A DNA stretch of 64,000 nucleotides from positions 1 to 64,000 of the forward strand of contig NZ_BLAD01000065.1 of assembly GCF_009687845.1 (NCBI RefSeq). Direction: 5' to 3'. The number at the start of each line of letters is the position of its first letter. The stretch's first letter is position 1. The stretch is from Acrocarpospora corrugata. GTDB taxonomy: Bacteria; Actinomycetota; Actinomycetes; Streptosporangiales; Streptosporangiaceae. Below the pieces are notes generated by a model. That model made no database searches, was not told the DNA's origin, and saw only the letters and a list, made by a program, of their open reading frames with translations. Positions 1-8,699 of this stretch are shown one piece after another. Position numbers and translations under genes: made by a program.

Positions 1-195
1 CTGGTCAAGGACCGAATGGATCTCACCGGCGCCCGCTGGGGCTTGGACGGCGCAGAGGCCATCCTGCTGCTCCGCGCCCTGATCGGCTGCAGGGACTTCG
101 ACGAGTACTACGCCTTCCACCTGCAGCAAGAACACGATCGCGTCCATCAGAGCCGCTACCAGCGCCACCAAAACGATCTACGGCTGGCAGCGTGA
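1..195 (+). CDS. ISKra4-like transposase, C-terminal end (partial)
   Basis: Frame 1 is open from the first base to a TGA at 193-195. It encodes the last 64 residues of a longer protein. The segment [19 protein letters not shown] followed by ILLLRALI and an FDEYYAFH stretch matches the C-terminal end of ISKra4-family transposases as I remember them. No terminal inverted repeat could be identified just downstream, and 196-361 holds no recognisable gene. Whether the element is intact cannot be judged, because its 5' part lies outside the window. Confidence 0.7.
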   Translation: MVKDRMDLTGARWGLDGAEAILLLRALIGCRDFDEYYAFHLQQEHDRVHQSRYQRHQNDLRLAA

Positions 196-361
196 ACATG
201 CTCACTCAAGAGGAACTGCACCCATCGCCGAAGCCGCCCTGGGGCCGTGCACACCTCCGAGGCCCACTTCGCCCGGACCATCGTGGCCCAGAAGCAGCGC
301 CGACTCAGCAGTCGTCGATGAAACGGCCGACCGACCGGACAATCGTTCACTGCAGAAGATT

Positions 362-1009
362 TCAGTGGGTGCGGGCGAGGCCGAGATAATGCTGGCGCAG
401 CGGGGGGTCGAGGTGCTCGATCGCGGCGCGCAGCGTGACCCGGGGAGCGGTCGCGGCGTGGCGGTCGAGAAACGCGATCAGCCGCGACCGGTCAACCTTG
501 CCGGCCTCGCGCAGCAGTCCGCCGACCGCCTTGTTCACGTAATCCTCGTCGTCATTGATGAGAAGGTCCGCGATGGCGAACGTGTCGTCCGCCTGTCCCT
601 TGCGGACGAAGTGCAGCGTCGCGAAGATGGCCAGCCGCCGCTCCCACCAGTCGCCCGAGCGAGCGAGCTTGTAGAGGACGTCGCGCGACTTGTCGAACAG
701 GTAGCCACCGACGACGTGGTGGCCGCTCAGGTCGACCAGGTCCCAGGTGTTGATGTAGTCGGTACGCCGCAGGTAGAGCTCGAACAGCTCGGTCCTGCGG
801 GCCTCGGTGGTCGCCCGGTGGGTGAACTGCTTCCCCATGATGCTGAGCGCGCCGACCCGCTGATGATGCTCGGGGCTGCGCAGGAGGCGGTCGATCCCGT
901 CGATCGGCAGGTCGGTGAACTCGCGGGCCAGCGCGAAGATGTCGCCCATCCGCACCGGTGTCGCCAGCGCGCCCAGCCGGGCCACGAACGCCTCGGCGGT
1001 GAGCTCCAT
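362..1009 (-). CDS. DNA alkylation repair protein, AlkD-like
   Basis: A 215-residue protein starting MELTAEAFVARLGAL. It contains the helical HEAT-like pattern of the DNA alkylation repair (AlkD) family: a helix pair ending in MGKQFTHRATTEARR, then YLRRTDYINTWDLVDLSGH with the conserved W-D-L-V-D segment, SGDWWERRLAIFATL, and DEDYVNKAVGGLLREAGK. Family members flip out or hydrolyse alkylated purines such as 3-methyladenine without classical base flipping. The frame is open upstream to 1132, but the homology begins at this ATG. The gene is divergent from the ArsR gene at 1248. The exact substrate is inferred from the family only. Confidence 0.8.
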   Translation of the reverse strand: MELTAEAFVARLGALATPVRMGDIFALAREFTDLPIDGIDRLLRSPEHHQRVGALSIMGKQFTHRATTEARRTELFELYLRRTDYINTWDLVDLSGHHVVGGYLFDKSRDVLYKLARSGDWWERRLAIFATLHFVRKGQADDTFAIADLLINDDEDYVNKAVGGLLREAGKVDRSRLIAFLDRHAATAPRVTLRAAIEHLDPPLRQHYLGLARTH

Positions 1010-1201
1010 CGCCGTACCATAACAGAGCCACTCGGCCTGACCCGACCGAGTGAGCCGGTCCGGTGTCGGCGATCGTGGCGCTGCTGCGGGTTGACGAAGG
1101 TGCCTTGCGAGGGCCTTGAAGACATCGCCCATGCGGAGACAACAGGCAAGCAGCTACTTGCCTGGCAATACGAGGATGTACGCTCCCGTAGGCGCACATT
1201 C

Positions 1202-1234
1202 GCAAACGATGGTTTGCACAAACACCTATTTGCA
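1202..1234 (+). promoter_or_regulatory. Two overlapping inverted repeats, candidate ArsR operator
   Basis: Directly upstream of the ArsR ATG lie GCAAAC-N4-GTTTGC (1202-1217) and a second dyad TGCA-N-AAA-N6-TTT-N-CA (1215-1234). ArsR/SmtB repressors usually bind imperfect dyads that overlap their own promoter, so autoregulation is a reasonable inference. No operator consensus was tested. Confidence 0.4.
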
Positions 1235-1247
1235 TTAGGGTGCACCC

Positions 1248-1595
1248 ATGTCTCCTCCGCCCGTGGCCTTCGGGCCAGACCTCGATTCAGCCTTCGCCGC
1301 TCTTGGCGACCCCGTCCGTCGCGCCTTGGTGAGTCGTCTCGCGCGGGGTGACGCCACGGTGGGAGAACTCGCCGAACCGTTCGACCTGACCCCACAGGCG
1401 ATCTCTCACCACATTGGTGTCCTGCGGCGATGCGGCCTGGTCGAGCAGCGGCGCGAGGGCACCAGGCGCCCCTGCCAGCTGAAGGTCGATCAGCTTTCGC
1501 TGCTCGGCACGTGGATCGCCGACCAGCGCCGCGTCTGGGCCGACCGGCTCGACGCCCTTGAGCAGCACATCACCGACGACCGAGCGGTCCGTTGA
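1248..1595 (+). CDS. ArsR-family winged-helix regulator
   Basis: 115 residues, typical length for the ArsR/SmtB family. The N-terminal half carries the winged helix: FAALGDPVRRALVSRLARG, then VGELAEPFDLTPQAISHHIG as the helix-turn-helix, then LRRCGLVEQRREGTRR as the wing. No cysteine pair typical of metal sensing is seen in the recognition helix. This fits the subgroup paired with SRPBCC/AHSA1 proteins, and the next gene is indeed a broken AHSA1-type gene overlapping its stop. It is probably autorepressed through the dyads just upstream. The ligand is unknown. Confidence 0.85.
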   Translation: MSPPPVAFGPDLDSAFAALGDPVRRALVSRLARGDATVGELAEPFDLTPQAISHHIGVLRRCGLVEQRREGTRRPCQLKVDQLSLLGTWIADQRRVWADRLDALEQHITDDRAVR

Positions 1596-2008
1596 CCGCC
1601 GGCGCAGAGCTCCGCGACGACGAACTGATCGCTGAGCGCCACCTCGCGGCGGAACCCGAACGCGTCTGGGCCGCCTTCACCTCGCCGGCAAACATCGCGG
1701 CGTTCTGGGGCGGTTCACACGCCACCGTGCCGCCTGAGTCCGTGATCGTCGACCTGCGTCCCGGTGGAGAGTTCGCGCTCGACACCCACGCGAACTCGAT
1801 GCACTTCCAGCCCGGAGGGTTGAGAGGACGCCGATATTTTGTGACCTTGTCCACGATGTACGCAGTTACTCGGTGCCTGCGGCCACCGGCTCATTCATGG
1901 TCGACTGACCGGGCTACTCGGGAATCTCGCCTGGCTTGTCCACGACGCCCGCCGCGACTACGGCACTGGCGAAAAAGCTCCCCGCAGGGGTGCCGATTCG
2001 GCCGTTGA
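1592..2008 (+). pseudogene. Truncated SRPBCC/AHSA1-like protein
   Basis: A TTG at 1592 overlaps the ArsR stop (TTGA), the arrangement normal for ArsR-AHSA1 pairs. The first ~65 codons read ERHLAAEPERVWAAFTSP, then WGG, then PESVIVDLRPGGEFAL, which is the start of an AHSA1 domain (usual length ~140-160). Similarity stops near 1810-1820, after which the frame is low-complexity basic sequence without the rest of the fold. The 3' two thirds have been lost, so a functional protein is unlikely. Confidence 0.65.
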
Positions 2009-2573
2009 AGACGTAGTCCCGCAAATAGTCCACTCTCCTACCAAGGAACTCGTAAGTCGTGGCGTCGAACACAAGATAGGACCTGGACGTCACCTGGCCG
2101 TCCGCGTCACGCCGAAGGCCGGCGTCCGAAGCGCCCCCCTCGTGGGCGACGCCAATGCCTGCCCTGCCCGCCGCATCACGTACGCCAGAGTCCACCCGTA
2201 CACCCGGGATCTCGGCGAGGGCCCGGAAGATCGCCCCCCGCAGCCTGGGCGGCACAGGAACCTCCTGATATAGGTAAACGACAGCACCCGGAAGGCCCGC
2301 GCATCCGGATGCTCCTCTCGGCCCGCCTCTTCCTCCGACTTGTTCGCCCAGAACCGATCGTCCTTGACGTGCGCCAGCAGCCGGTCCGGTCGGTGGGCAG
2401 TTCGGCCAGCTTGGCCGTGAACTCGCGCGGGTCAGGTCGTCGTCGTCCGGGTCCGGCACGTACTCGTGCTGCTCCATCGCCCCCTGCCCACGGCGCATAG
2501 CCTGGTGTGTACCGTCATAGCGGGTCCAGTACTCCTCGACGAGGGCCGTCGCATCGCTTGGTTGCTTGACCAT
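1914..2573 (-). pseudogene. Decayed CU044_5270-type sigma-associated protein
   Basis: Remnant of the membrane-bound partner that normally follows an ECF sigma gene. Pieces of one protein lie in three frames: a first piece ending DPDDDDLTR (~2430), a second with EFTAKLAELPTDRT (~2385-2425), a third with HVKDDRFWANKSEEEAG and EEHPDARAFRVLS (~2285-2380), then the first frame again with QEVPVPPRLRGAIFRALAE to a C-terminus with SYLVFDATTYEFLGRR. At least three indels are needed to join them. The N-terminal half (leader, membrane segment) is missing; the ATG at 2573 leads straight into mid-domain sequence. Either a true pseudogene or a cluster of sequencing errors. Confidence 0.65.
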
Positions 2574-3151
2574 GACTCCTCCTCTTGTATGGCGGACGGG
2601 TCGGCTCCACCCAGGGCCGCACGGGTCTTCCGCCGGGCTCGGTGCAGGCGGGAACGCACCGTGCCGACGGGGATGCCGAGCGCCTGCGCCACCTCCGCGT
2701 AACAGAAGTCGGCCCAGGCGATCATCAGCAGTACCTCGCGGTCCTCGGGCGACAGCACCGCGAGCGCCTCCGCCAGTTCCCGATGCACCGCCGAGGCCGA
2801 CACCCGGGCCTCCACCCGGTCGGCGTAGCTTCCCGCCACCTCGTCCGTCCCCGTTCTGGCCAGCGCCAGGTACGCCCTGACCTCGGCACGGCGGTGTTTG
2901 CCGATGAGGTTGGCGGCGATGCCGTACAGCCACGGGGGGGCATCGCGGTGGGCGGTGTCGTAGTGCCTGAGCCGACGGAAAGCCGCCAGGAACGTCTCGG
3001 CCACGACGTCGTCAGCCGGCGAGTCGCCCAGTCGGCGAGTCACGTACCGGTGGAGCGCGGGGGCGTGCCGGTCGAACAGCACGGAGAAGGCGGCGGGATC
3101 ACGCCGGGCACGATCGATCACCTCCGCGTCATCCGGGGTATGGATGATCAA
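2432..3151 (-). CDS. ECF RNA polymerase sigma factor
   Basis: Sigma-70 region 2 is seen in FSVLFDRHAPALHRYVTRRLG through AETFLAAFRRLRHYD and PPWLYGIAANLIGKHRRAE. Region 4 is LAVLSPEDREVLLMIAWAD with AQALGIPVGTVRSRLHRAR. I chose the TTG at 3151 because GGACGGAG sits 7 nt upstream; a GTG at 3181 is possible but poorly spaced. The family would end near residue 190 (after SAIQEEES). Here the frame runs on ~50 residues through the decayed partner gene, giving an unnatural basic, Ser/Thr-rich tail. It would redirect RNA polymerase; its anti-sigma control is probably lost with the partner. Confidence 0.8.
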   Translation of the reverse strand: MIIHTPDDAEVIDRARRDPAAFSVLFDRHAPALHRYVTRRLGDSPADDVVAETFLAAFRRLRHYDTAHRDAPPWLYGIAANLIGKHRRAEVRAYLALARTGTDEVAGSYADRVEARVSASAVHRELAEALAVLSPEDREVLLMIAWADFCYAEVAQALGIPVGTVRSRLHRARRKTRAALGGADPSAIQEEESWSSNQAMRRPSSRSTGPAMTVHTRLCAVGRGRWSSTSTCRTRTTTT

Positions 3152-3212
3152 GCTTGAGCTCCGTCCCTTAGGGCTGGTCACCCCCTTTCACCCGATACCA
3201 GGGATTGAGTTC

Positions 3213-6200
3213 TCAGCAGACTTCCGTGGCCGAATAGCGGCGGATCTCCTCGGCGGTGAGCCGTCTGGGCGTGCTCGCGCAGATGCGGTCGACGGCGGTC
3301 GCCGCGTCGAGTCGCCAGGTCAGCACCCGGTTCTCGTTCGCGCCCGAGAGCAGCGTGTCCGGGGAGGCGAAGGCCAGCGCCTGGACCCGGGTGTCGTGGC
3401 CGGTCAACGTGACGATCTCCCGGGTGGAACGGGCGTCCCACACGATGATCGTCTTGCTTTCGCCGCCGGCCGCGACGGTGCGGTCGTCAGGGCTGAAGGC
3501 CACGCTGAGAACCGGCGCGGTGTGGCCGGTGAAGGTCGCGCGGTGGGCGCCCGTGGCCGCGTCCCACAGCCGCACGGTGGTGCCGCCCGCGGTCGCGATC
3601 GTCCTGCCGTCCGAACTGACCGCGATGTCGGTGAGGCCGCCCTGCCCGGTTCGCAGCAGCCGCTCGTCCTCGCCGGTGCGCATGTCGTGGCGGATGACCA
3701 CGTCGTCGGCGCTGGCGGAGTACAGGAAGCGGCCGTCCGGGCTGAAATCCAGCGAGGTGGCGAGCTGGATCTCGCCGCCGAACACGCCAGCGGTCGGCTT
3801 GCCCGGTTTCCCCAGGTCCATCCGGAACCGGCCGAGGGCCGCGGTCACCACATCGTTCGGCGAACCTGGCCGGATGGCGACGTCCGTGGAGGAACCCAGC
3901 GCGTCGTAGCGGATCAGCGCGTCCCGGCCACCGTCGGCCAGATCCCACACGGTGACCTCGTGGTCGCGGGTCACCGCCGCGAGCGACCGCCCGTCGGGGC
4001 TGAAGGCGACCGCCTCAACCGAGTCCGCGTGCCCGTCGAACAGGCGGATCAGCCTGCCGCCGATGTCCCAGAGCCGGACTGACCCATCGCCGCTCGCGGT
4101 GGCGACGGTACGCCTGTCGGGCGAGACGTCCAGATCGTTGACCCGCCCAGTATGCCCAGCGAAGGCGTCACCCAGATCCCGTACGACGATCGGCCCGTTC
4201 AGCCCCGACGAGGCCAGGGTACGGCCGTCAGGGCTGAGCGCCACGACGAGCGCCTCAGCGCGGCGGCGATCCTGGTAGGTCTCCAACGGCATGCCCCGCT
4301 CGGTGTCCCAGATCGTGATCAGCCCGTTCTCGTCCGCGACCGCGAGCCGACCGGCGGCCAGCGTGGACATCGACCAGGCCCAAGGCTCCTGGTACGGCAA
4401 CGCCTTGGCCCTGCGCACCCGATCTCCCGACACCGACCAGAGCTCGACGTCGTGGCGCCTGACGACCACCAGCAAGCGGCCGGTGTCGTCGAAGGCGGCG
4501 GCGCCGACCTGGTCGTCGTCGATCGCCAACCGGCGGGACTTGGTGCCGAGGTCCCAGGAGACGACGCCGGTGCCCCGGATGGCGGCGAACAGGTGCGCGC
4601 CGTCCGGGCTGAAGGCCACCGCGGCGACCCGCCCGCCGCCGTGCCGGAAGGTCAGGTCCGGACCGCCGCGAAGGTCGACCAGCCGGACCGTGCCTTCGCT
4701 GTCGCCGACCGCGACCTTGGTGCCGTCCGAGGACAGCGCCATGGTCCGCGCCCGCTGGCCGACCTCGCGCTGGACCCGTACGGCGCCGCCCGGCATGTCC
4801 CGGACGATCAGGGTGCTGGTGGCGCTCATGCCCACCGCAAGCGTTGCCAGCGTCCGGCCGCCGGCGTCGAACGCGGCCTGCAGCACGGTGGGCGGCAGGT
4901 TCGAGGGCTCCAGTTGCCGGTGCTCGCCGTACTGGGCCAGCAGTTTGCCGGTGTCCGCCTGCCACAGCGACACGAAGCCCTGGTCGTCGCCGGTGACGAG
5001 GAGGTCTCCGGCCGGGCTGAACCGCATCGCGAAGACCTGCCGTGCGTCGGGTTTGAGCACCTGGTGCCATCGCGCGGAGGCGGCCGTGCTGACCAGCGCG
5101 CTGAAGGTCTGCGGGTCGGGGCTCTTCTGATAGGCGGCGACCGCCAGCAGGCCGGCCAGGTCGGGGTCGGTGCCGACCATGGACTGGGCGGTCAGCGCGA
5201 GCTGCCGGGCCTGCGCGACCGACCTGGCCAGTTCCGCCGCCCGGCTCTGGTCCAGCGCGATGACGGTTACGCTCGCCGCCAGGAGCACCAGGACGGTCAG
5301 CGCGGCGAGCATCCGCCGCAGTTGCCGGATCCGGTGGCGCTCGACGGTCCGCTCGGCGCGCTGCCGGGCCTCGCCGGCCAGCAGGAACTGCCGCTCCAGC
5401 CGGTTGAGCTCGTTGGGGTGCTCGTTCGCCCAGCTCAGCGTGGTCTGCAGCGGCGCGTCCCGGTAGAGCGCGCCGGCGTCGCGCTGCAGGGCCAGCCAGT
5501 GCTGCGCGGCCTGGGTGAGCCGGTGGTGCACGACCAGGTCGGCGCGGTCGGCGGTCAGCCAGCCGTGCAGCCGGGGCCAGGACCGGATCAGCACCTCGTG
5601 CGCCACCTCGACGGTCCGCGTGTCCAGGACGACCAGCCGCGCGGCGGCCAGCCGGTCCAGCACCCGCTCGACCACGCCGGTGTCGCCGATACCGTCCAGT
5701 TCGGCGCGGGCGACCGGTCGCCGTGAGTCCTCCCCGCCGTCGCCGAGCGCGGTCAGCCGCAGGAAGATCCGCCGGACGGTACGCCGTTCCGGCTCGGTGA
5801 GGCCGTGGTAGAGCTGCTCGGCCGACTGGGCGATCGCCCCGCGTACCCCGCCGATGGCCCGGTAGCCGGCCAGCGTCAGCTCCCCGTCGGCGCTGCGCCG
5901 CCAGGTCTCGCGCAGCGCGTGCGACAGCAGCGGCAGGGCGCCCGGTTCCGAGCCGGTGTCGGTCAGCGCGGCGGCCAGCAACCCGGGTTCCACGACGAGC
6001 CCCACCGCCGCCGCCGGTCGGGTCACCATTTCCGTGAGTTCGTAGCTGGACGGCGGGCCGAGCAGCAGCGTGCCCTCGCCGGCGATCGCCTCGACCAGCT
6101 CGCTGTATCGGCTGACCCGGCCGAGCATGTCGGCGCGGATTCCGAGCACCACGACGGCCTCGGGTTCGCGGCTCGCCTCGATCAGGGCCTCGACGAATTC

Positions 6201-7298
6201 CCGCCGTTCGGCCTCGTCCGAGCAGAGCGTGAAAACCTCCTCGAACTGGTCGACGACGGTCACACCCGGCTGGCCCGTGATCTTGGCGAGGGACTGGAGC
6301 GGATGCGCGGTCGGCGTGATCAGCGCCCCCGCCGGCACGGCCGAGCCGAGCAGCCCCGCGCGGAGCAGCGACGATTTCCCCGACCCTGACGCGCCCACCA
6401 CCGCGATCATCGACCGCTGCGCGGTCAGCTCGGCCAGGCGATTGAGCACCGTGTCCCGCCCGAAGAACAGCGCGGCGTCCTCCTGCTGAAAAGCGGCCAG
6501 CCCCTGGTACGGGCTCCCGGCCCGCACCACCCGCCCTGCCACATTCGCGCTCGGACGCACAAGCAAGCTCGGTTCGGCCCGCAGCATGGACTCGTGCAAC
6601 TGCCGCAGGTCCAGTCCTGGCTCGATGCCCAGCTGGTCGACGAAGCTGGCCATGACCTCGCGGTACATCTCCAGCGCCTCGGCCTGCCTGCCGCTGCGGT
6701 ACAGCGCGAGCATGCACTGCCCGACGAGTTTCTCGCGGAACGGGTGGGTACGCACCAGACCGGTCAGTTCACCGGCGAGTTCCGCCGCCCGCCCCAGCCG
6801 CAGCTCCGCGTCAGCCCAGTGCTCGTACGCGCTGAGGCGCAGCCGCGCCAGGTGCTCGGATTCCTCCGCCAGCGGCAAGCAGTCCCCGAACTCCTCGTAC
6901 GCCGAGCCGCGCCACAGATCGAGGGACTGCCGCAGGGTGCGTCCGGCGCCGGGGATGTCGTCCGCCGCCAGCGCGTCCCGGCCTTCCGCGAGGAGACTTC
7001 GGAACCGTACGACATCGAGCTTGTCCTCGGGCCGGACCCGGTAGCCGGTGCCGGACCGGTGGATCAGCTCGGGGCCCAGTGCCCGGCGCAGGCGGTGCAC
7101 GTACAGATAGAGGTTCTGCCGGGCCGAGGCCGGCGCGCGGTCGCCCCAGACCGCCTCGACCAGCCAGTCGGCCGACACTTCCTGGCCCGCCTGCGACAGC
7201 AGCAGCGCCAGCACCAGTTTGACCTTGGGCGCGTTGCCTAATGCGACAACCTGCCCTTCCCTAAGCACCTGTAGCGACCCGAGCACCTGAAAATCCAA
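3213..7298 (-). CDS. BTAD / nSTAND ATPase / WD40 giant regulator
   Basis: 1361 residues if started at the TTG at 7298 (LDFQVLGSLQVLREG), where homology begins; the frame is open further upstream. Order: OmpR-type winged helix (~1-95, with KLVLALLLSQAGQEVS), bacterial transcriptional activation domain (~100-245), a STAND-type NTPase with Walker A GASGSGKSSLL near residue 305 and VTVVDQFEEVFT as Walker B, a single hydrophobic segment (~663-683, LAALTVLVLLAASVTVIAL), then about a dozen WD40 blades (~730-1340) with repeated FSPDGRT and WD motifs. This is an SARP-like head on a membrane-tethered signalling ATPase with a beta-propeller sensor. It is divergent from the secreted-protein genes at 7535. 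Its ligand and targets are unknown. Confidence 0.85.
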   Translation of the reverse strand: MDFQVLGSLQVLREGQVVALGNAPKVKLVLALLLSQAGQEVSADWLVEAVWGDRAPASARQNLYLYVHRLRRALGPELIHRSGTGYRVRPEDKLDVVRFRSLLAEGRDALAADDIPGAGRTLRQSLDLWRGSAYEEFGDCLPLAEESEHLARLRLSAYEHWADAELRLGRAAELAGELTGLVRTHPFREKLVGQCMLALYRSGRQAEALEMYREVMASFVDQLGIEPGLDLRQLHESMLRAEPSLLVRPSANVAGRVVRAGSPYQGLAAFQQEDAALFFGRDTVLNRLAELTAQRSMIAVVGASGSGKSSLLRAGLLGSAVPAGALITPTAHPLQSLAKITGQPGVTVVDQFEEVFTLCSDEAERREFVEALIEASREPEAVVVLGIRADMLGRVSRYSELVEAIAGEGTLLLGPPSSYELTEMVTRPAAAVGLVVEPGLLAAALTDTGSEPGALPLLSHALRETWRRSADGELTLAGYRAIGGVRGAIAQSAEQLYHGLTEPERRTVRRIFLRLTALGDGGEDSRRPVARAELDGIGDTGVVERVLDRLAAARLVVLDTRTVEVAHEVLIRSWPRLHGWLTADRADLVVHHRLTQAAQHWLALQRDAGALYRDAPLQTTLSWANEHPNELNRLERQFLLAGEARQRAERTVERHRIRQLRRMLAALTVLVLLAASVTVIALDQSRAAELARSVAQARQLALTAQSMVGTDPDLAGLLAVAAYQKSPDPQTFSALVSTAASARWHQVLKPDARQVFAMRFSPAGDLLVTGDDQGFVSLWQADTGKLLAQYGEHRQLEPSNLPPTVLQAAFDAGGRTLATLAVGMSATSTLIVRDMPGGAVRVQREVGQRARTMALSSDGTKVAVGDSEGTVRLVDLRGGPDLTFRHGGGRVAAVAFSPDGAHLFAAIRGTGVVSWDLGTKSRRLAIDDDQVGAAAFDDTGRLLVVVRRHDVELWSVSGDRVRRAKALPYQEPWAWSMSTLAAGRLAVADENGLITIWDTERGMPLETYQDRRRAEALVVALSPDGRTLASSGLNGPIVVRDLGDAFAGHTGRVNDLDVSPDRRTVATASGDGSVRLWDIGGRLIRLFDGHADSVEAVAFSPDGRSLAAVTRDHEVTVWDLADGGRDALIRYDALGSSTDVAIRPGSPNDVVTAALGRFRMDLGKPGKPTAGVFGGEIQLATSLDFSPDGRFLYSASADDVVIRHDMRTGEDERLLRTGQGGLTDIAVSSDGRTIATAGGTTVRLWDAATGAHRATFTGHTAPVLSVAFSPDDRTVAAGGESKTIIVWDARSTREIVTLTGHDTRVQALAFASPDTLLSGANENRVLTWRLDAATAVDRICASTPRRLTAEEIRRYSATEVC

Positions 7299-7534
7299 CG
7301 CTCTCCCCAACCCCCGCCGCCGGATATGGAGGTGTGCTGACCGAATTCCAATGCCCTCGTCCGCACAAATTCGCGGCCTTTGACTCACGGACACAATTCG
7401 GGAACAGGCCAAGTATGCCCGAAACACAGCTGGGCCGAATAGCCGGAAACGGGAGCTGAGCAGCGGATATAGGCCGCATATAGCCCAGCTCGGGTACCTC
7501 TTGCCGCATGGCGAAACCCAACAAGGGAGATGTA

Positions 7535-8089
7535 ATGAGTCTCGGCAAGAAGACGCTGGCGGGCATCGCGCTGGCCGTAGCAGCGGTCGCGACGGTGGGA
7601 GTGGCGAGCACGCCGGCGCACGCGGCGTTCTGCAAGGGCACCTACACGATCCAGGCGGCGAACGGCTACTACGTGCAGACGGATGAGGATCACCCCTCCT
7701 ATCCGGGCATGATCCGGGCGATCTCCACCGGTGTCGGCAACTGGGAGAAGTTCCGCATTTACGAGCACGGCACATCCGGCGCCTGGAGCACGTCGATCCA
7801 GGCACTCAACGGTAAGTACGTGACGGTCGGGACGGTCGGCGGCAACTCGGGCGTGCTCCGCGCCTCCGCCACCAGCAACTCCTCGGTCAACACCATGTTC
7901 TCCTGGCCGAGCGGCAGACCGGGCCCGCGCAGCGACGACTCCTGGGAGTGGTTCCGGTCCAACTCGGCCAGCCGCTACGTCGCCAACGAGGAGGGCTTCA
8001 CCGGCGACAACTGGGACATGCTCCGCGCCCGCTCCACCTCGGTCGGAACCTGGGAGAACTTCCACTTCCGCCGCATCGGCGGCTGCTGA
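7535..8089 (+). CDS. Secreted fascin-like beta-trefoil protein
   Basis: 184 residues from an ATG preceded by AAGGGAGA. Residues 1-~29 are a Sec signal peptide (basic SLGKK, hydrophobic ALAVAAVATVGVA, cleavage after AHA). The mature part repeats a pattern of NGYYVQTDED, NGKYVTVG and SRYVANEEG, each followed by a W-E-x-F segment (NWEKFRIYE, TWENFHFRR). This is the internal three-fold pattern of fascin/actin-crosslinking-type beta-trefoils, often carbohydrate-binding in secreted actinobacterial proteins. No catalytic motif is seen. The gene may be co-transcribed with the peptidoglycan-binding protein 30 bp downstream. Confidence 0.7.
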   Translation: MSLGKKTLAGIALAVAAVATVGVASTPAHAAFCKGTYTIQAANGYYVQTDEDHPSYPGMIRAISTGVGNWEKFRIYEHGTSGAWSTSIQALNGKYVTVGTVGGNSGVLRASATSNSSVNTMFSWPSGRPGPRSDDSWEWFRSNSASRYVANEEGFTGDNWDMLRARSTSVGTWENFHFRRIGGC

Positions 8090-8119
8090 CCCGCCCACCC
8101 CAGCGAAAGGAACCATTCC

Positions 8120-8593
8120 TTGAGGCGTTACCTCAGCACCGCCCTCGTTCTGGCCGCCGTGGCCGGTGGCCTCACCGCACTGGCCACCCCCGCGGCGGCC
8201 GCCTACCCCACCTGCACGCGCTACGGCGTGGTCGTGACCACCGACAACAGGTACGTGTACTACGAGTTCGCGCCCGACGGCGGCACCCAGTGCGAACTGA
8301 AGCCCGGCAACAGCAACGGCATGGTCGGCCGCTTCCAGCGGACCCTCAACCAGTGCTACGGGCCTTCTGGCCTGGTACGCCCGCTCTTCCCGGCCCTGAC
8401 GGTCAACAACTCCTACGATGCGGCAACCACTGGCGCGGTCCGGGCGGTCCAGCGCCACCTCGGCATCAGCGTCGACGGCTGGGCCGGCCCCGACACCCGC
8501 AGCCGGATGGCCCACCACACCGGAGAAATCCCACCGAGCTGCGGTTTCCCCATCCGCCCCATCCAGATCGGTTGGGTGGCCGGCACCGGCTGA
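8120..8593 (+). CDS. Secreted peptidoglycan-binding-domain protein
   Basis: 157 residues from a TTG preceded by GAAAGGA. A signal peptide (RRYLSTALVLAAVAGGLTALA, cleavage near AAA) is followed by a cysteine-containing linker. A PG_binding_1-type repeat then spans ~70-135: MVGRFQRTLNQCYG, SYDAATTGAVRAVQRHLG, VDGWAGPDTRSRM. Such domains attach extracellular proteins to the cell wall. There is no hydrolase domain, so it may act as a wall-bound module or inhibitor-like protein. Three further Cys residues in the mature region could form disulfides. A strong hairpin terminator follows the stop codon. Confidence 0.75.
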   Translation: MRRYLSTALVLAAVAGGLTALATPAAAAYPTCTRYGVVVTTDNRYVYYEFAPDGGTQCELKPGNSNGMVGRFQRTLNQCYGPSGLVRPLFPALTVNNSYDAATTGAVRAVQRHLGISVDGWAGPDTRSRMAHHTGEIPPSCGFPIRPIQIGWVAGTG

Positions 8594-8601
8594 TCCCACG
8601 C

Positions 8602-8645
8602 CCCTGAAGGCCGGTTGCTCCCGGAACCGGCCTTCAGGGCTTTCC
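8602..8645 (+). terminator. Intrinsic terminator after the secreted-protein pair
   Basis: A perfect 15-bp stem, CCCTGAAGGCCGGTT (8602-8616) with AACCGGCCTTCAGGG (8625-8639), encloses an 8-nt loop 9 bp after the stop at 8593. The following CTTTCC is only weakly T-rich, as is usual in high-GC actinobacteria. A second small dyad, CCCCCTCA/TGAGGGGG, follows at about 8649-8666. Confidence 0.75.
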
Positions 8646-8699
8646 GCACCCCCCTCAGTTGAGGGGGCTCCCCCGCCGAGGAACCCACAGTCGTGGGAT

